DNA of 64,000 bases from a virus. The number at the start of each line of letters is the position of its first letter. Positions within the stretch are counted from its first letter, which is position 1. Made by a program: the position numbers and the translations under genes. Shown one piece after another: positions 16,512 to 23,842 of the stretch. The notes beneath the pieces were generated by a model. The model saw nothing but the letters and a program-made list of their open reading frames with translations. It searched no databases and had not been told where the DNA came from. Location: IMG/VR virus record IMGVR_UViG_3300009495_000010, positions 1 through 64,000 of that record; one strand, 5' to 3'.

Positions 16512-17444
16512 ATGAGAAGTATATACACGTTTAAAGATTTTCTTTTAGAAGCTGATGAAACTGATCAACTTAAAAAAATCTGCATCGCGGTTTCTGTAGA
16601 AATGCCAGATAATAAATATGTGTATGATTCTAAATATAATGTCTCAAAGGTATTTGAATTATTAGATAAAAATAAAAAAGCAGAACCTTCTGAAATTCCA
16701 GTTCTTAATTATGCTAATTGGAAAATTGAGAAAATGATAAATGATGGATGGGATTCTAAATTTATTTATAATTCAATTGAAGCTAAACAAAGAGTTTCTT
16801 CCAAAGTAAAATGGTGCAAGACTCATGAAAAATCTAAACATACGCCTAAAGTAGTTTTTGATAAATCAAATTTAAAAGAACTTAAATATCCTATTATAGC
16901 TAAACCAGATAACAGATATAGTGGCCAAGGTATTATGGTTTTTAAAGAAGAAAAAGATTTAGAAGGCGTTGATTTAGATCAGTTTTCAGTTTTCTCAGAA
17001 AAGATAAATATCGTAAATGAACTTAGAATTTATTGTTGGAAAGGAAAACCTTTGATGTTAGTATATAGAGTGCCTGCAAACGAAGAAACAAAAAACCTAT
17101 CTAAAAAAGCGGATGATAAACTAGTATTTAATTACGAATTATCAAAATCACCTATAACAGAAAATTTAGTTGGTGTTGTTGAAGAATTTTCAAAAGAACA
17201 CAATGATTTAGATTTTTATTCAGTAGATATTGTTATAGATGATAAAGATCATCCTTATGTTATTGAAATGTCATCAGAACCTGGACCAGTATTTGGTGTT
17301 ATGGGACATGTATATAAAGAAATGTATAAAGACTATTACGGAGAAGATATTTCAGATAAAACTAAAAAAATAATTGACGCTTATATAGAAGAGGATATTA
17401 ATACAACGATTGCTTCAGATGAATCTAGATTCAAAAGAAGATAA
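16512..17444 (+). CDS. ATP-grasp-fold ligase-like protein with leader peptide
   Basis: 310 residues. The ATP-grasp core is visible as KYPIIAKPDNRYSGQGIMVF (ATP-binding Lys and Gly-rich loop, about residues 120-145) and VDIVIDDKDHPYVIEMSSEP (metal-binding Asp/Glu, about 238-257). Such enzymes join a carboxylate to an amine using ATP. The N-terminus MRSIYTFKDFLLEAD resembles the short leaders of the 29.5-34.9 kb proteins and contains Leu-Leu-Glu, a match to the (L/I)-x-E site cut by T4-type prohead protease. It may therefore be packaged in the capsid (inference). Substrate unknown; I cannot say whether it is RimK-like. Confidence 0.65.
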   Translation: MRSIYTFKDFLLEADETDQLKKICIAVSVEMPDNKYVYDSKYNVSKVFELLDKNKKAEPSEIPVLNYANWKIEKMINDGWDSKFIYNSIEAKQRVSSKVKWCKTHEKSKHTPKVVFDKSNLKELKYPIIAKPDNRYSGQGIMVFKEEKDLEGVDLDQFSVFSEKINIVNELRIYCWKGKPLMLVYRVPANEETKNLSKKADDKLVFNYELSKSPITENLVGVVEEFSKEHNDLDFYSVDIVIDDKDHPYVIEMSSEPGPVFGVMGHVYKEMYKDYYGEDISDKTKKIIDAYIEEDINTTIASDESRFKRR

Positions 17445-17489
17445 ATCGAATAAATAAAAAGATAAATAGAAAGAATTAAAAATAGAATT

Positions 17490-17732
17490 ATGGCAGAACC
17501 TAATATGAACTGTATGATTATTAATGTGTGGATACATCACATGCAAATAGACGAATTATTCGATTTCTTAAATATGAGAATAGATCGTGCACCATTTTAT
17601 TGGTTAAACGAAGCATCGGTGCCTACGTCAATTACTGGTGGTTATGTTATGATTTCATTAACATATGATTCTTATTCTCATTTATCTTCTAACAGAAACT
17701 GGGACGAAGCTCCTGGTTGGATAAAACAATAA
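17490..17732 (+). CDS. Small protein of unknown function
   Basis: 80 residues; no recognised domain. It has several Trp and Met (VWIHHMQIDELFDFLNMRID, WDEAPGWIKQ) and looks soluble and folded. It is followed after one base by a 36-codon ORF, probably in the same operon. Confidence 0.6.
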   Translation: MAEPNMNCMIINVWIHHMQIDELFDFLNMRIDRAPFYWLNEASVPTSITGGYVMISLTYDSYSHLSSNRNWDEAPGWIKQ

Positions 17733-17733
17733 T

Positions 17734-17844
17734 ATGAAAAAACAAACAAACATGAAAGCGTTTCTTTTAAATTACAAAGGAGCGAAGTACAAAGCTAACA
17801 CACTTATTGGTGTTATTTGGAAGTTTATTATTAAGAAGAAATAA
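17734..17844 (+). CDS. 36-residue basic small protein
   Basis: The ATG is one base after the preceding stop and the ORF runs to TAA at 17842-17844: MKKQTNMKAFLLNYKGAKYK, then ANTLIGVIWKFIIKKK. It is strongly basic with a short hydrophobic C-terminal stretch, so it could be a membrane-associated or host-targeting peptide. The tight spacing and the terminator 27 bases downstream favour a real gene. Confidence 0.45.
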   Translation: MKKQTNMKAFLLNYKGAKYKANTLIGVIWKFIIKKK

Positions 17845-17870
17845 ACAAATCCTAAAAAGAGAGTATAAAG

Positions 17871-17898
17871 AACGTCTAGATTAATCTAGGCGTTTTTT
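17871..17898 (+). terminator. Rho-independent terminator
   Basis: A 10-bp stem (aacgtctaga with tctaggcgtt, one G:U), TTAA loop and T run. It ends the glycosylation/HAD/ATP-grasp unit. Confidence 0.85.
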
Positions 17899-17915
17899 AG
17901 GATTAAAACAAATAT

Positions 17916-18659
17916 ATGTATACACTAAGCGAACTTCAACAGATGATCTTCATTGACATCGAAACTAGTACACAAAAAGAAACATTCCAGGAGATCATAG
18001 ATGAGAACCCTGCTCTCGAAGAGTATTGGAATATAAAATCTACGCAACTTATTGAAAGTCAGCCAGAAACTCTTAAAGACTTTGCTGATCCACATAAAAT
18101 GTGGTCTCGTATGGCAGGACTTTATCCAGAATGGGGTAAAATAGTCTGTATTTCTGTAGGACAATTAAAGTTTGATGAGACTGGATTTCCTAATGACTTT
18201 AAAGCAATGTCATTTAGTGGAACAGATGAGGCTCAGGTTCTTAAAGACTTTTCACAAACTGCTGCCAAAATTATGCAGAAATATCCTAAAATGAAATGGG
18301 TTGGCCATAATATTAAAGGATTTGATTTACCTTATATTATTAAGAGATCATTGATTAATGAGGTACAAGTTCCATCTGCATTTCATTTACATAAACAAAA
18401 ACCATGGGAAAACTGTTTACTAGACACACAAGATGTTTGGAAATTTGGTGGATGGAACTCTGCTAAATTAGGTTTAATTTCAGAACTGCTAGGTATTCCA
18501 TCTCCTAAAGACGCAATGTCAGGACCAGAAGTAAACGAATATTATTGGAATGATAGGTTAGAAGAAATAAAAACATATTGTGAAAAGGATATTCAAGCGA
18601 CTGCTAACATTATGTTAAAAATGAGCGGTATGCCAATTATAGAAGGTGTTCCCTTTTAA
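17916..18659 (+). CDS. 3'-5' exonuclease, DNA-polymerase-B-exo2 type (PF10108-like)
   Basis: 247 residues. DEDDy-type exonuclease motifs are visible: FIDIETS (Asp14, Glu16), WVGHNIKGFDLPYI (Exo II Asp), and YCEKDIQAT (Tyr-x3-Asp, Exo III). The spacing and the LLDTQDVWKFGGWNSAKLGL segment fit the predicted PolB-like exonuclease family common in Bacteroidota. It would remove nucleotides from 3' ends during phage DNA replication or repair, without a polymerase domain on the same chain. It is flanked by a terminator before it and a promoter-containing gap after it. Confidence 0.85.
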   Translation: MYTLSELQQMIFIDIETSTQKETFQEIIDENPALEEYWNIKSTQLIESQPETLKDFADPHKMWSRMAGLYPEWGKIVCISVGQLKFDETGFPNDFKAMSFSGTDEAQVLKDFSQTAAKIMQKYPKMKWVGHNIKGFDLPYIIKRSLINEVQVPSAFHLHKQKPWENCLLDTQDVWKFGGWNSAKLGLISELLGIPSPKDAMSGPEVNEYYWNDRLEEIKTYCEKDIQATANIMLKMSGMPIIEGVPF

Positions 18660-18660
18660 A

Positions 18661-18781
18661 ATGACAATATGTCACTTAGTTCATAAAATATATGTCACTA
18701 AGTCTTAATACTCAGTTTGGTATAATATTTTCAGTATACTATACGAGCACGTTGCTCAAATAATTATAAAAAAATCAAACT
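18661..18781 (+). promoter_or_regulatory. Promoter region upstream of hsp20 with direct repeat
   Basis: A 121-base gap. A TGG-TATAAT extended -10 box lies at 18718-18726, similar to the TGG-TATATT core of the four conserved elements at 19184, 24089, 25124 and 25804. Upstream, atatgtcactta is repeated with one change (about 18667 and 18693) and could be an operator or activator site. A small GAGCA-TGCTC hairpin lies at 18745-18757. Confidence 0.5.
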
Positions 18782-19141
18782 ATGTTTTACACAACAAACG
18801 ACCACATTGACAACATTTTTAGAGGAATACAAGAACCTCTATGGAAAACTGGAAAATTAATAAGTGATCATCTTACTGATTTTCATTACGAAGACGGAGT
18901 ATTTACTATGGCACTTCCTGGATTTTCTAAAAAAGATTTAGAAATTGAAATGGAAGGATCTACTTTAAAAATCTCTGCAGATATTAAAGAAAAGGATGAA
19001 ACACTATATAAAAAATCATTCGAAAAGAAATTTAGAGCATCTAATATAGATGTAGAAAGTGTAACTGCTACAATGTCTGATGGAATATTAACTATCATGT
19101 TAGACAAGAAAGTAAATCCTAAAAAAATTAAAGTAATATAA
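18782..19141 (+). CDS. Small heat-shock protein Hsp20 (alpha-crystallin type)
   Basis: 119 residues. The alpha-crystallin domain runs from about residue 33 to 113: ALPGFSKKDLEIEMEGSTLK, KSFEKKFRAS, then DGILTIMLDKK with the conserved GxLxIxL. It ends in KKIKVI, matching the C-terminal I-x-I motif that links dimers into oligomers. It is an ATP-independent holdase expected to protect phage or host proteins from aggregation. Phage Hsp20 genes are well known in marine T4-like phages. It has its own promoter and terminator, so it can be expressed alone. With two J proteins (2936, 20223) the phage carries three chaperone-type genes in this window. Confidence 0.9.
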   Translation: MFYTTNDHIDNIFRGIQEPLWKTGKLISDHLTDFHYEDGVFTMALPGFSKKDLEIEMEGSTLKISADIKEKDETLYKKSFEKKFRASNIDVESVTATMSDGILTIMLDKKVNPKKIKVI

Positions 19142-19143
19142 TT

Positions 19144-19169
19144 AAAGCGGCTTATGCCGCTTTTTTTTT
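19144..19169 (+). terminator. Rho-independent terminator after hsp20
   Basis: A perfect 8-bp stem aaagcggc/gccgcttt with TTAT loop, then a run of T to 19169. Confidence 0.9.
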
Positions 19170-19183
19170 AAAAAAATGCCACC

Positions 19184-19227
19184 AGATTTTTTTATGTCAT
19201 TTATTTGTGGTATATTAGCAGTATAAT
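19184..19227 (+). promoter_or_regulatory. Conserved accessory-block promoter, copy 1
   Basis: AGATTTTTTTATGTC, then TTTGTGGTATATTAG and GTATAAT. The probable extended -10 is TGG-TATATT at 19208-19216, with a T run at the -35 position 17 bases upstream. It lies 25 bases before the ATG at 19242 and directly after a terminator. Confidence 0.75.
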
Positions 19228-19241
19228 TAAACACATAAGAT

Positions 19242-19436
19242 ATGACAAATTTAGATTACGCTAAGATTAGCGACGTAGAAGTAGATGGTATAGACACATC
19301 GGATTACCCAGATTTTTGTGATGCTTTTATTGCATACGCAGAATATGATGGTAAAGAAATGACAGACGAACAATTAGATTTATTAAACGAAGATTCTGAT
19401 TTTGTTTATGAAGCTGTACAAAATTTTTTATTTTAA
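19242..19436 (+). CDS. Small acidic protein, unknown
   Basis: 64 residues, strongly acidic (e.g. VDGIDTSDYPDFCDAFIAYA, then MTDEQLDLLNEDSDFVYEAV). No catalytic motif. Similar short acidic proteins occur in other large marine phages as far as I recall. It is the first gene after conserved promoter copy 1, so it probably leads an operon running into the dnaJ/phoH cluster. Confidence 0.65.
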   Translation: MTNLDYAKISDVEVDGIDTSDYPDFCDAFIAYAEYDGKEMTDEQLDLLNEDSDFVYEAVQNFLF

Positions 19437-19446
19437 TATATAATAT

Positions 19447-19758
19447 ATGAAAGAAGACGATTTTAATTTTGATGAATTTATGGAAAATAGCAATCGCGAT
19501 TTTGAAATGAAACTTGAAGAATACAAAGATCGTATGATTCGATTAGCTGTTGAAACTAATTACGCACAAATAGAAAAGAACGGTATTAATGATTGGCATC
19601 TTAGGCACATGGATTCTACAGAATTAATTTCATTAAACGGAACTTTTAAAATGATGCTCGATTATTTTGAAGAAAACGAAGAATACGAAAAGTGTGCTAA
19701 GATTATGAAGCAGCTAAATACTATAGATTCTATTATGTCTCCAAAGCGAGATATATAA
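19447..19758 (+). CDS. Small helical protein with C-terminal FEENEEYEKCA motif
   Basis: 103 residues, charged and helical. The C-terminal segment MMLDYFEENEEYEKCAKIMK recurs in the proteins at 21022 (MLKHFEKKEEFEKCASIYNI) and 21578 (MIKYFESLEEYEKCTKLVKL), defining a small paralogous family in one operon. The helix-turn-helix pattern loosely resembles the UVR motif of UvrB/UvrC but lacks enough matches to claim it. Function unknown. Confidence 0.65.
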   Translation: MKEDDFNFDEFMENSNRDFEMKLEEYKDRMIRLAVETNYAQIEKNGINDWHLRHMDSTELISLNGTFKMMLDYFEENEEYEKCAKIMKQLNTIDSIMSPKRDI

Positions 19759-19761
19759 AGT

Positions 19762-20019
19762 ATGAAGTATATAAAATTATTTGAAGAGGATAGAGTAGAT
19801 CTTAAAAACGAAAATCCTCTTTTGATTAAAATAAGACATTTTGGTGGAAGTGTTAAAAGTCTTGATGATTGGTTAAGATCAAAGATAGGTGAAACAAATC
19901 CATATAAAGACACTATAATGGTAAACGGTCCACATATGGGAAAGAAAGATAAATCTTTGCCATATCAAGATTTCCAAAATGGAGAATCGGATTTAGTAAA
20001 TAATAATTATGGAAGATAA
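19762..20019 (+). CDS. Leader-bearing small protein (MKYIKLFE type)
   Basis: 85 residues starting MKYIKLFEEDRVDLK, the same leader as the proteins at 30207, 33205 and 33898. Leu-Phe-Glu at residues 6-8 matches the (L/I)-x-E prohead-protease consensus. The rest (HFGGSVKSLDDWLRSKIGET) is not recognised. It is a candidate capsid-targeted protein although it lies in the accessory block. It overlaps the next gene by 11 bases. Confidence 0.55.
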   Translation: MKYIKLFEEDRVDLKNENPLLIKIRHFGGSVKSLDDWLRSKIGETNPYKDTIMVNGPHMGKKDKSLPYQDFQNGESDLVNNNYGR

Positions 20020-20239
20020 AATAGCAAAAGAAATAGCATTTCAATTAAAAAGAATAGCAGACGCGTTAGAAAAATCTAATAAAAATTCGGAAACATCTGA
20101 AAAAAGAAATGCTGTTATTGGCAAACTTCAAGAAAAAAATCTAAAAGCAGATCTAAGAGAGAAACTTAATTTAGATCAAGCAGATTACACACCACATCCT
20201 AATTCTCCTAGATTTAAAACAGATGATGGATCCTTATAG
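20009..20239 (+). CDS. Small charged helical protein, unknown
   Basis: 76 residues beginning MEDKIAKEIAFQLKRIADAL, a clear amphipathic helix, followed by a lysine/glutamate-rich stretch and a Pro-containing tail. It overlaps both neighbours (11 and 17 bases), so translation is coupled to dnaJ downstream. It may be a partner or adaptor, but nothing in the sequence proves it. Confidence 0.55.
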   Translation: MEDKIAKEIAFQLKRIADALEKSNKNSETSEKRNAVIGKLQEKNLKADLREKLNLDQADYTPHPNSPRFKTDDGSL

Positions 20240-21029
20240 TGTATTAGGTGTCGACAAAACATCTTCACAAGATGACATTAAAAAAGCATATAGGAAATTA
20301 GCCAAAGAATATCATCCTGATAAAAACGATGGCAATGACGAAAGATTCAAAGAGATTGCAGACGCTTATGAAAAAATAGGTGATGATTCTTCGAGGCAAA
20401 AATATGACTCAGCCTCTAACTTTCAAAATTTTAACGGATTTAGTGATGGAAATATTAATATGTCAGATCTTTTTGATCAAGTATTTGGCAATGCATTTGG
20501 ATCTAGACAATCGTCTAAGGGTCAAGATTTAAGATTAGATTTACATTTAAGTTTTGACGAAGCTTATGCTGGAACTTCTAAAAAGTTTGCAGTTAATGGT
20601 CAAGATATTAAAGTTGATTTTAAAGCTGGACTTAAAACAGGAATGAAACTAAGAGTCGCGGGAAAGGGACAACCTCATCAATATAATTCTACACTACCAA
20701 GCGGTGATCTTATTATTCACATACATGTAATGCACAACAGTGATTGGATTTTACAAGACAATGATATTTGGTTAGATTTGAATCTATCGTGGGAAGATAT
20801 ATTCTTAGGAACTAAAGTAAATGTAAATACACCTGAAGGTCCACTCTATATTAATGTGCCTGAGAATAGTTATCCTGGAAAAGTTCTTAGAATCAGAGAT
20901 CGAGGATATCCCATATATGGCACCGAAAAAAAAGGTGCACTTTTATGTAAATTAAATGCTTCTTATTTTGAACTTAATTCCGAACAATTGGAATATATAA
21001 AGAAAGTAAAGAGCATAAAAGATGAATGA
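20223..21029 (+). CDS. dnaJ: DnaJ/CbpA-type co-chaperone
   Basis: 268 residues. The N-terminal J domain (DPYSVLGVDKTSSQDDIKKA, HPD at 31-33 in KEYHPDKND) is followed by a short Gly/Phe-poor linker and a two-lobed C-terminal substrate-binding region (DLRLDLHLSFDEAYAGT, DLNLSWEDIFLGTKVNVNTP, VLRIRDRGYP). The zinc-finger cysteines of class A DnaJ are missing, so it is class B (CbpA-like). It would stimulate the host DnaK. Length is slightly below bacterial CbpA. It begins inside the upstream gene and overlaps the next by 8 bases. MM at the start leaves two possible initiation codons (20223 or 20226). Confidence 0.9.
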   Translation: MMDPYSVLGVDKTSSQDDIKKAYRKLAKEYHPDKNDGNDERFKEIADAYEKIGDDSSRQKYDSASNFQNFNGFSDGNINMSDLFDQVFGNAFGSRQSSKGQDLRLDLHLSFDEAYAGTSKKFAVNGQDIKVDFKAGLKTGMKLRVAGKGQPHQYNSTLPSGDLIIHIHVMHNSDWILQDNDIWLDLNLSWEDIFLGTKVNVNTPEGPLYINVPENSYPGKVLRIRDRGYPIYGTEKKGALLCKLNASYFELNSEQLEYIKKVKSIKDE

Positions 21030-21285
21030 TTATACGTTTAGCGACGATAGTAAAAAATGGTTTAGAATATTCGATGGACTCATAGTTAACAATGAGGATA
21101 TGTTTTTCAATGCATTATATATGGCCATTACACATCATCCAACGTATGTCATTGCTTCAGATTTAGAAGACGAGCGCAAGATCACTATTTTAGGTGCAAT
21201 GTTAAAGCACTTTGAAAAAAAAGAAGAATTCGAAAAATGCGCCAGTATTTATAACATTAAAAAACAGATTAAAACAATATGCTAA
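21022..21285 (+). CDS. Small protein of the FEKKEEFEKCA family
   Basis: 87 residues. The C-terminal half (GAMLKHFEKKEEFEKCASIY) is related to 19447 and 21578, and the N-terminal part (FSDDSKKWFRIFDGLIVNNE) is different. Soluble and helical. It overlaps dnaJ by 8 bases and the next gene by 7. Function unknown. Confidence 0.6.
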   Translation: MNDYTFSDDSKKWFRIFDGLIVNNEDMFFNALYMAITHHPTYVIASDLEDERKITILGAMLKHFEKKEEFEKCASIYNIKKQIKTIC

Positions 21286-21464
21286 TAATAGAAGTAGATA
21301 AGGGAAATATAGAAAAGGCACTGAAACAGTATAAAAGAAAGGTTAGAAATACTAAACAAATAAATCACTTAAGAGATCAACAAGATTTCACCAAGCCATC
21401 AGCAAAGAAACGTCTTAAGATGCAAAAAGCCAAGTACTTGCAATCAAAAAATCAACCGGAATAA
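21279..21464 (+). CDS. Ribosomal-protein-bS21-like basic small protein
   Basis: 61 residues, highly basic: VDKGNIEKALKQYKRKVRNT, RDQQDFTKPSAKKRLKMQKA. The start (hydrophobic strand, then NIEKALKQYKRK) and the KPSAKKRLKMQKAKY stretch match the pattern of bacterial ribosomal protein bS21, which has an opening strand, E-ALK-FKR and a KPS.+R.+K.+A tail. Phage-encoded bS21 genes are known from marine phages, and in Bacteroidota bS21 helps hide the anti-Shine-Dalgarno sequence. It overlaps the preceding gene by 7 bases and ends the operon before an intergenic hairpin. The match is by eye only. Confidence 0.6.
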   Translation: MLIIEVDKGNIEKALKQYKRKVRNTKQINHLRDQQDFTKPSAKKRLKMQKAKYLQSKNQPE

Positions 21465-21480
21465 TATATTAATAAATTAT

Positions 21481-21510
21481 CCTAATATTTTAATTGATTT
21501 CTATATTAGG
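21481..21510 (+). promoter_or_regulatory. Intergenic hairpin and AT-rich leader before 21578
   Basis: In the 113-base gap, cctaatat (21481-21488) pairs with atattagg (21503-21510) across a 14-base loop. There is no strong T tail. Downstream are a TATATTAATATATA stretch, AAAGGAG and a short caactaagttg palindrome. It could be a leader structure or weak terminator plus promoter. Confidence 0.35.
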
Positions 21511-21577
21511 GGAAACCGTATATTAATATATACAAAGGAGCAACTAAGTTGTAACTAAAAACAAAAGGTAATTTAAG

Positions 21578-21838
21578 ATGGCAGGCTTTATTTCAAGTTC
21601 AGATAAAGATAGTTTGATGAGAGCTAGTTACTACCAGATAACTAGAAATTTTACTAAAACAGTAAATAGATTCATCGCATTCAAGGATACAGATCGTATC
21701 GTTGAAATTCCTCATGGAATAAAACAGCGTTCTAAATTTATCGACCTAATGATTAAATACTTCGAATCATTAGAAGAGTACGAGAAATGTACTAAGCTGG
21801 TAAAACTAAAAGAACTTGTCATAATGGCAGGGGATTAA
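21578..21838 (+). CDS. Small protein of the FESLEEYEKCT family
   Basis: 86 residues. The C-terminal LMIKYFESLEEYEKCTKLVK is the third copy of the motif seen at 19447 and 21022. The N-terminal part has an SSSDKDSLMRASYYQITRNF segment rich in polar and aromatic residues. Located between an intergenic leader and phoH. Function unknown. Confidence 0.6.
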   Translation: MAGFISSSDKDSLMRASYYQITRNFTKTVNRFIAFKDTDRIVEIPHGIKQRSKFIDLMIKYFESLEEYEKCTKLVKLKELVIMAGD

Positions 21839-21857
21839 TTATAAAAACAACTATTAA

Positions 21858-22565
21858 ATGAGTAGAGGAACAGAAAAGCAAACAAGACAATCTAAAAACG
21901 GAACAATAGATTCCGGTTTAAAACGAGTTACACTTAGACAGTCCCAACATAAATACGTAAAACAAATAGAAGAAAACGAAATAACATTTTGTTACGGTCC
22001 AGCAGGAACATCAAAAACATTTACTGCATGTTTCGTAGCACTTAAATTACTACAAGAAAAGAAAATAAAAGAAATTATCCTTTGTAAACCCATACAAGAA
22101 GCAGGTGAAAAGTTAGGATTTTTACCAGGAACAAAAGAAGAAAAGATCGACCCTTATATGAATTCGTATATTTCGAATATCACTAAAATAGTAGGAGGTC
22201 AACAAGCAAAATATTTATTTGATAGCAAGACAATTAGATTTGAGCCACTTGCGTATATGAGAGGTGATACTTTTGATGATGCGCTTATGGTTTTAGATGA
22301 AGCACAAAATGCAACATTTAAACAATTAATGTTATTTGTAACTAGAATGGGTAAATCAAGTAGAGTTGTAGTTACAGGTGATGTCAGTCAACATGATATT
22401 GCTAAGCAGCATGTAGGTTTACCAGGGTTCATAGAGATTATGCAGGGTGTAAAAGGAATCGGTGTACATGTGTTTAGTAATAAAGATATTGTAAGAGCTA
22501 AGATCTTACAGGAAGTCGTACAGAGATATGATGAGTGGAAATCAAAAAACGAAAACAAATTTTAG
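21858..22565 (+). CDS. phoH: PhoH-like ATPase
   Basis: 235 residues. PhoH-family P-loop: GPAGTSKT at residues 47-54, then IILCKPIQEAGEKLGFLPGT, a DEAQNAT Walker B and VVVTGDVSQHD. Length fits phage PhoH, a single ATPase domain with no RNA-binding extension. In the P-loop the usual Gly before Lys is Ser (GTSKT in place of GTGKT), which may alter nucleotide binding. Phage PhoH genes are widespread in marine phages; their role (RNA helicase or phosphate-stress linked ATPase) is not settled. It starts 19 bases after the preceding gene and is probably co-transcribed. Confidence 0.9.
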   Translation: MSRGTEKQTRQSKNGTIDSGLKRVTLRQSQHKYVKQIEENEITFCYGPAGTSKTFTACFVALKLLQEKKIKEIILCKPIQEAGEKLGFLPGTKEEKIDPYMNSYISNITKIVGGQQAKYLFDSKTIRFEPLAYMRGDTFDDALMVLDEAQNATFKQLMLFVTRMGKSSRVVVTGDVSQHDIAKQHVGLPGFIEIMQGVKGIGVHVFSNKDIVRAKILQEVVQRYDEWKSKNENKF

Positions 22566-22609
22566 AAACATTTTAATGATTCCGTATATAAGTACTAAAC
22601 ATACTATAT

Positions 22610-23245
22610 ATGGAATCATATCAAATCTTATTAAAGCATAGCCATTCTGGAAATCCAGACATAACCGAAATCGGATTAGACGAAGCGGGGAGAGGTGCTT
22701 TATCAGGACCAGTGACCGTAGCTGCGTGCATCATGCCATACGGATTTCAACATGAACTTATTAAAGATTCAAAATTATTAAGTGAACCTCAAAGAGTAGC
22801 TGCAAGGCAGATGGTTTTAGATAACTGTATTGCATATTCTATTAAACACGTCAGTGTTGAAGACATTGAAAGTACCAATATTTTAAAAGCAACATTAGAA
22901 GGCATGCGCAGATGTTTAGAAGATGTAAAAGATAATTTAATTGATTTTGATTTTATTCTTGTAGATGGAGATCAATTCCATGGATTTGATGGAATTCCAT
23001 TTGAAACAGTAGTAGGTGGAGATAATACATATGTATCAATTGCTGCAGCTTCTATTTTGGCCAAAACAGAAAGAGATTTACTTATGAAAGAATTAAGTAC
23101 GGATTTTCCAGCATATGGTTGGGGTTCAAATAAAGGATATGGTACTAAACAACATAGAGATGCTATATTAAGCGAAGGTGCAACACCTCATCACAGAAAT
23201 TCATTTATAAGTCATATGCTAACCAAAACTAATACATTGTTTTGA
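22610..23245 (+). CDS. rnhB: Ribonuclease HII
   Basis: 211 residues. RNase HII motifs: GLDEAGRGALSGP (catalytic Asp24-Glu25), KDSKLLSEPQR, ILVDGDQ (third acidic residue), and KGYGTKQH with HHRNSF near the end. It cleaves RNA in RNA-DNA hybrids, e.g. replication primers or single ribonucleotides. Length matches bacterial RnhB. T4 uses a different RNase H (FEN-type), so an HII enzyme in a phage is less usual. It overlaps the following membrane-protein gene by 4 bases. Confidence 0.92.
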   Translation: MESYQILLKHSHSGNPDITEIGLDEAGRGALSGPVTVAACIMPYGFQHELIKDSKLLSEPQRVAARQMVLDNCIAYSIKHVSVEDIESTNILKATLEGMRRCLEDVKDNLIDFDFILVDGDQFHGFDGIPFETVVGGDNTYVSIAAASILAKTERDLLMKELSTDFPAYGWGSNKGYGTKQHRDAILSEGATPHHRNSFISHMLTKTNTLF

Positions 23246-23586
23246 GAGGGTTATTAGGAGGAATGTTATTGTTCTTGGCAGGGCAAACATTAATTTGGTT
23301 TCAAACTAACGGTCAATTTATAAGTCCATGGGCAAAAAAGAATCCGTTGATAATAAGTGTTTTAGGTGGCACTGTTATTAGTTATATGTTTATTAAAGCA
23401 ACTGCATTAATTGCAGGATATTATGATGGTGCACTATGGCCTGGAAGATTTATAGGATTTTCTATGGGAATTACTTCTTTTGCATTCTTAACTTGGTACT
23501 TCTTAAACGAAGGTATTAATATTAAGACTGCAGTTTCACTTTGTTTAGCATTCGCACTTATTGCGGTTCAATTATTTTGGAAATGA
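23242..23586 (+). CDS. Small integral membrane protein (about four TM helices)
   Basis: 114 residues from a TTG start overlapping the RNase HII stop (TTGA). An ATG at 23263, directly preceded by aggagga, is an alternative start that drops seven residues. Hydrophobic segments are GMLLFLAGQTLIWF, NPLIISVLGGTVISYMFIKA, FIGFSMGITSFAFLTWYFL and AVSLCLAFALIAVQLFW. It resembles a small transporter-like module but no family is assigned. Function unknown. Confidence 0.6.
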   Translation: MRGLLGGMLLFLAGQTLIWFQTNGQFISPWAKKNPLIISVLGGTVISYMFIKATALIAGYYDGALWPGRFIGFSMGITSFAFLTWYFLNEGINIKTAVSLCLAFALIAVQLFWK

Positions 23587-23837
23587 AAAAATTAAAATTA
23601 CCTTGGTTAGAAAATGATAAACCAACCAATGTTGTGGTTTACAGAAAACAAAAGAATAGTAACACATATTATATGATAGTCACTAACATTCACGTTGATG
23701 TTATTAATAATGGAAGAGCAACAAAGCCAATAGTAGATCATAAATATGAAATCGTAGAATTAGGAATTGGTTTTAATTTTATAGAAGAATGGGCTACAAA
23801 ATATAGTATAAAAACACCAAAGGTTTTGGTTAAATAA
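23583..23837 (+). CDS. Small soluble protein, unknown
   Basis: 84 residues from the ATG that overlaps the previous stop (ATGA). An in-frame ATG at 23541 lies inside the membrane gene and is less likely. The sequence (KLPWLENDKPTNVVVYRKQK, IVELGIGFNFIEEWATKYSI) looks like a small beta-plus-helix domain. Function unknown. Confidence 0.55.
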   Translation: MKKLKLPWLENDKPTNVVVYRKQKNSNTYYMIVTNIHVDVINNGRATKPIVDHKYEIVELGIGFNFIEEWATKYSIKTPKVLVK

Positions 23838-23842
23838 ATTTT

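Noticed and set aside
23541-23582. Upstream in-frame start for the gene ending at 23837
   Set aside because: It lies within the membrane-protein gene; the ATGA overlap at 23583 matches the coupling seen elsewhere.
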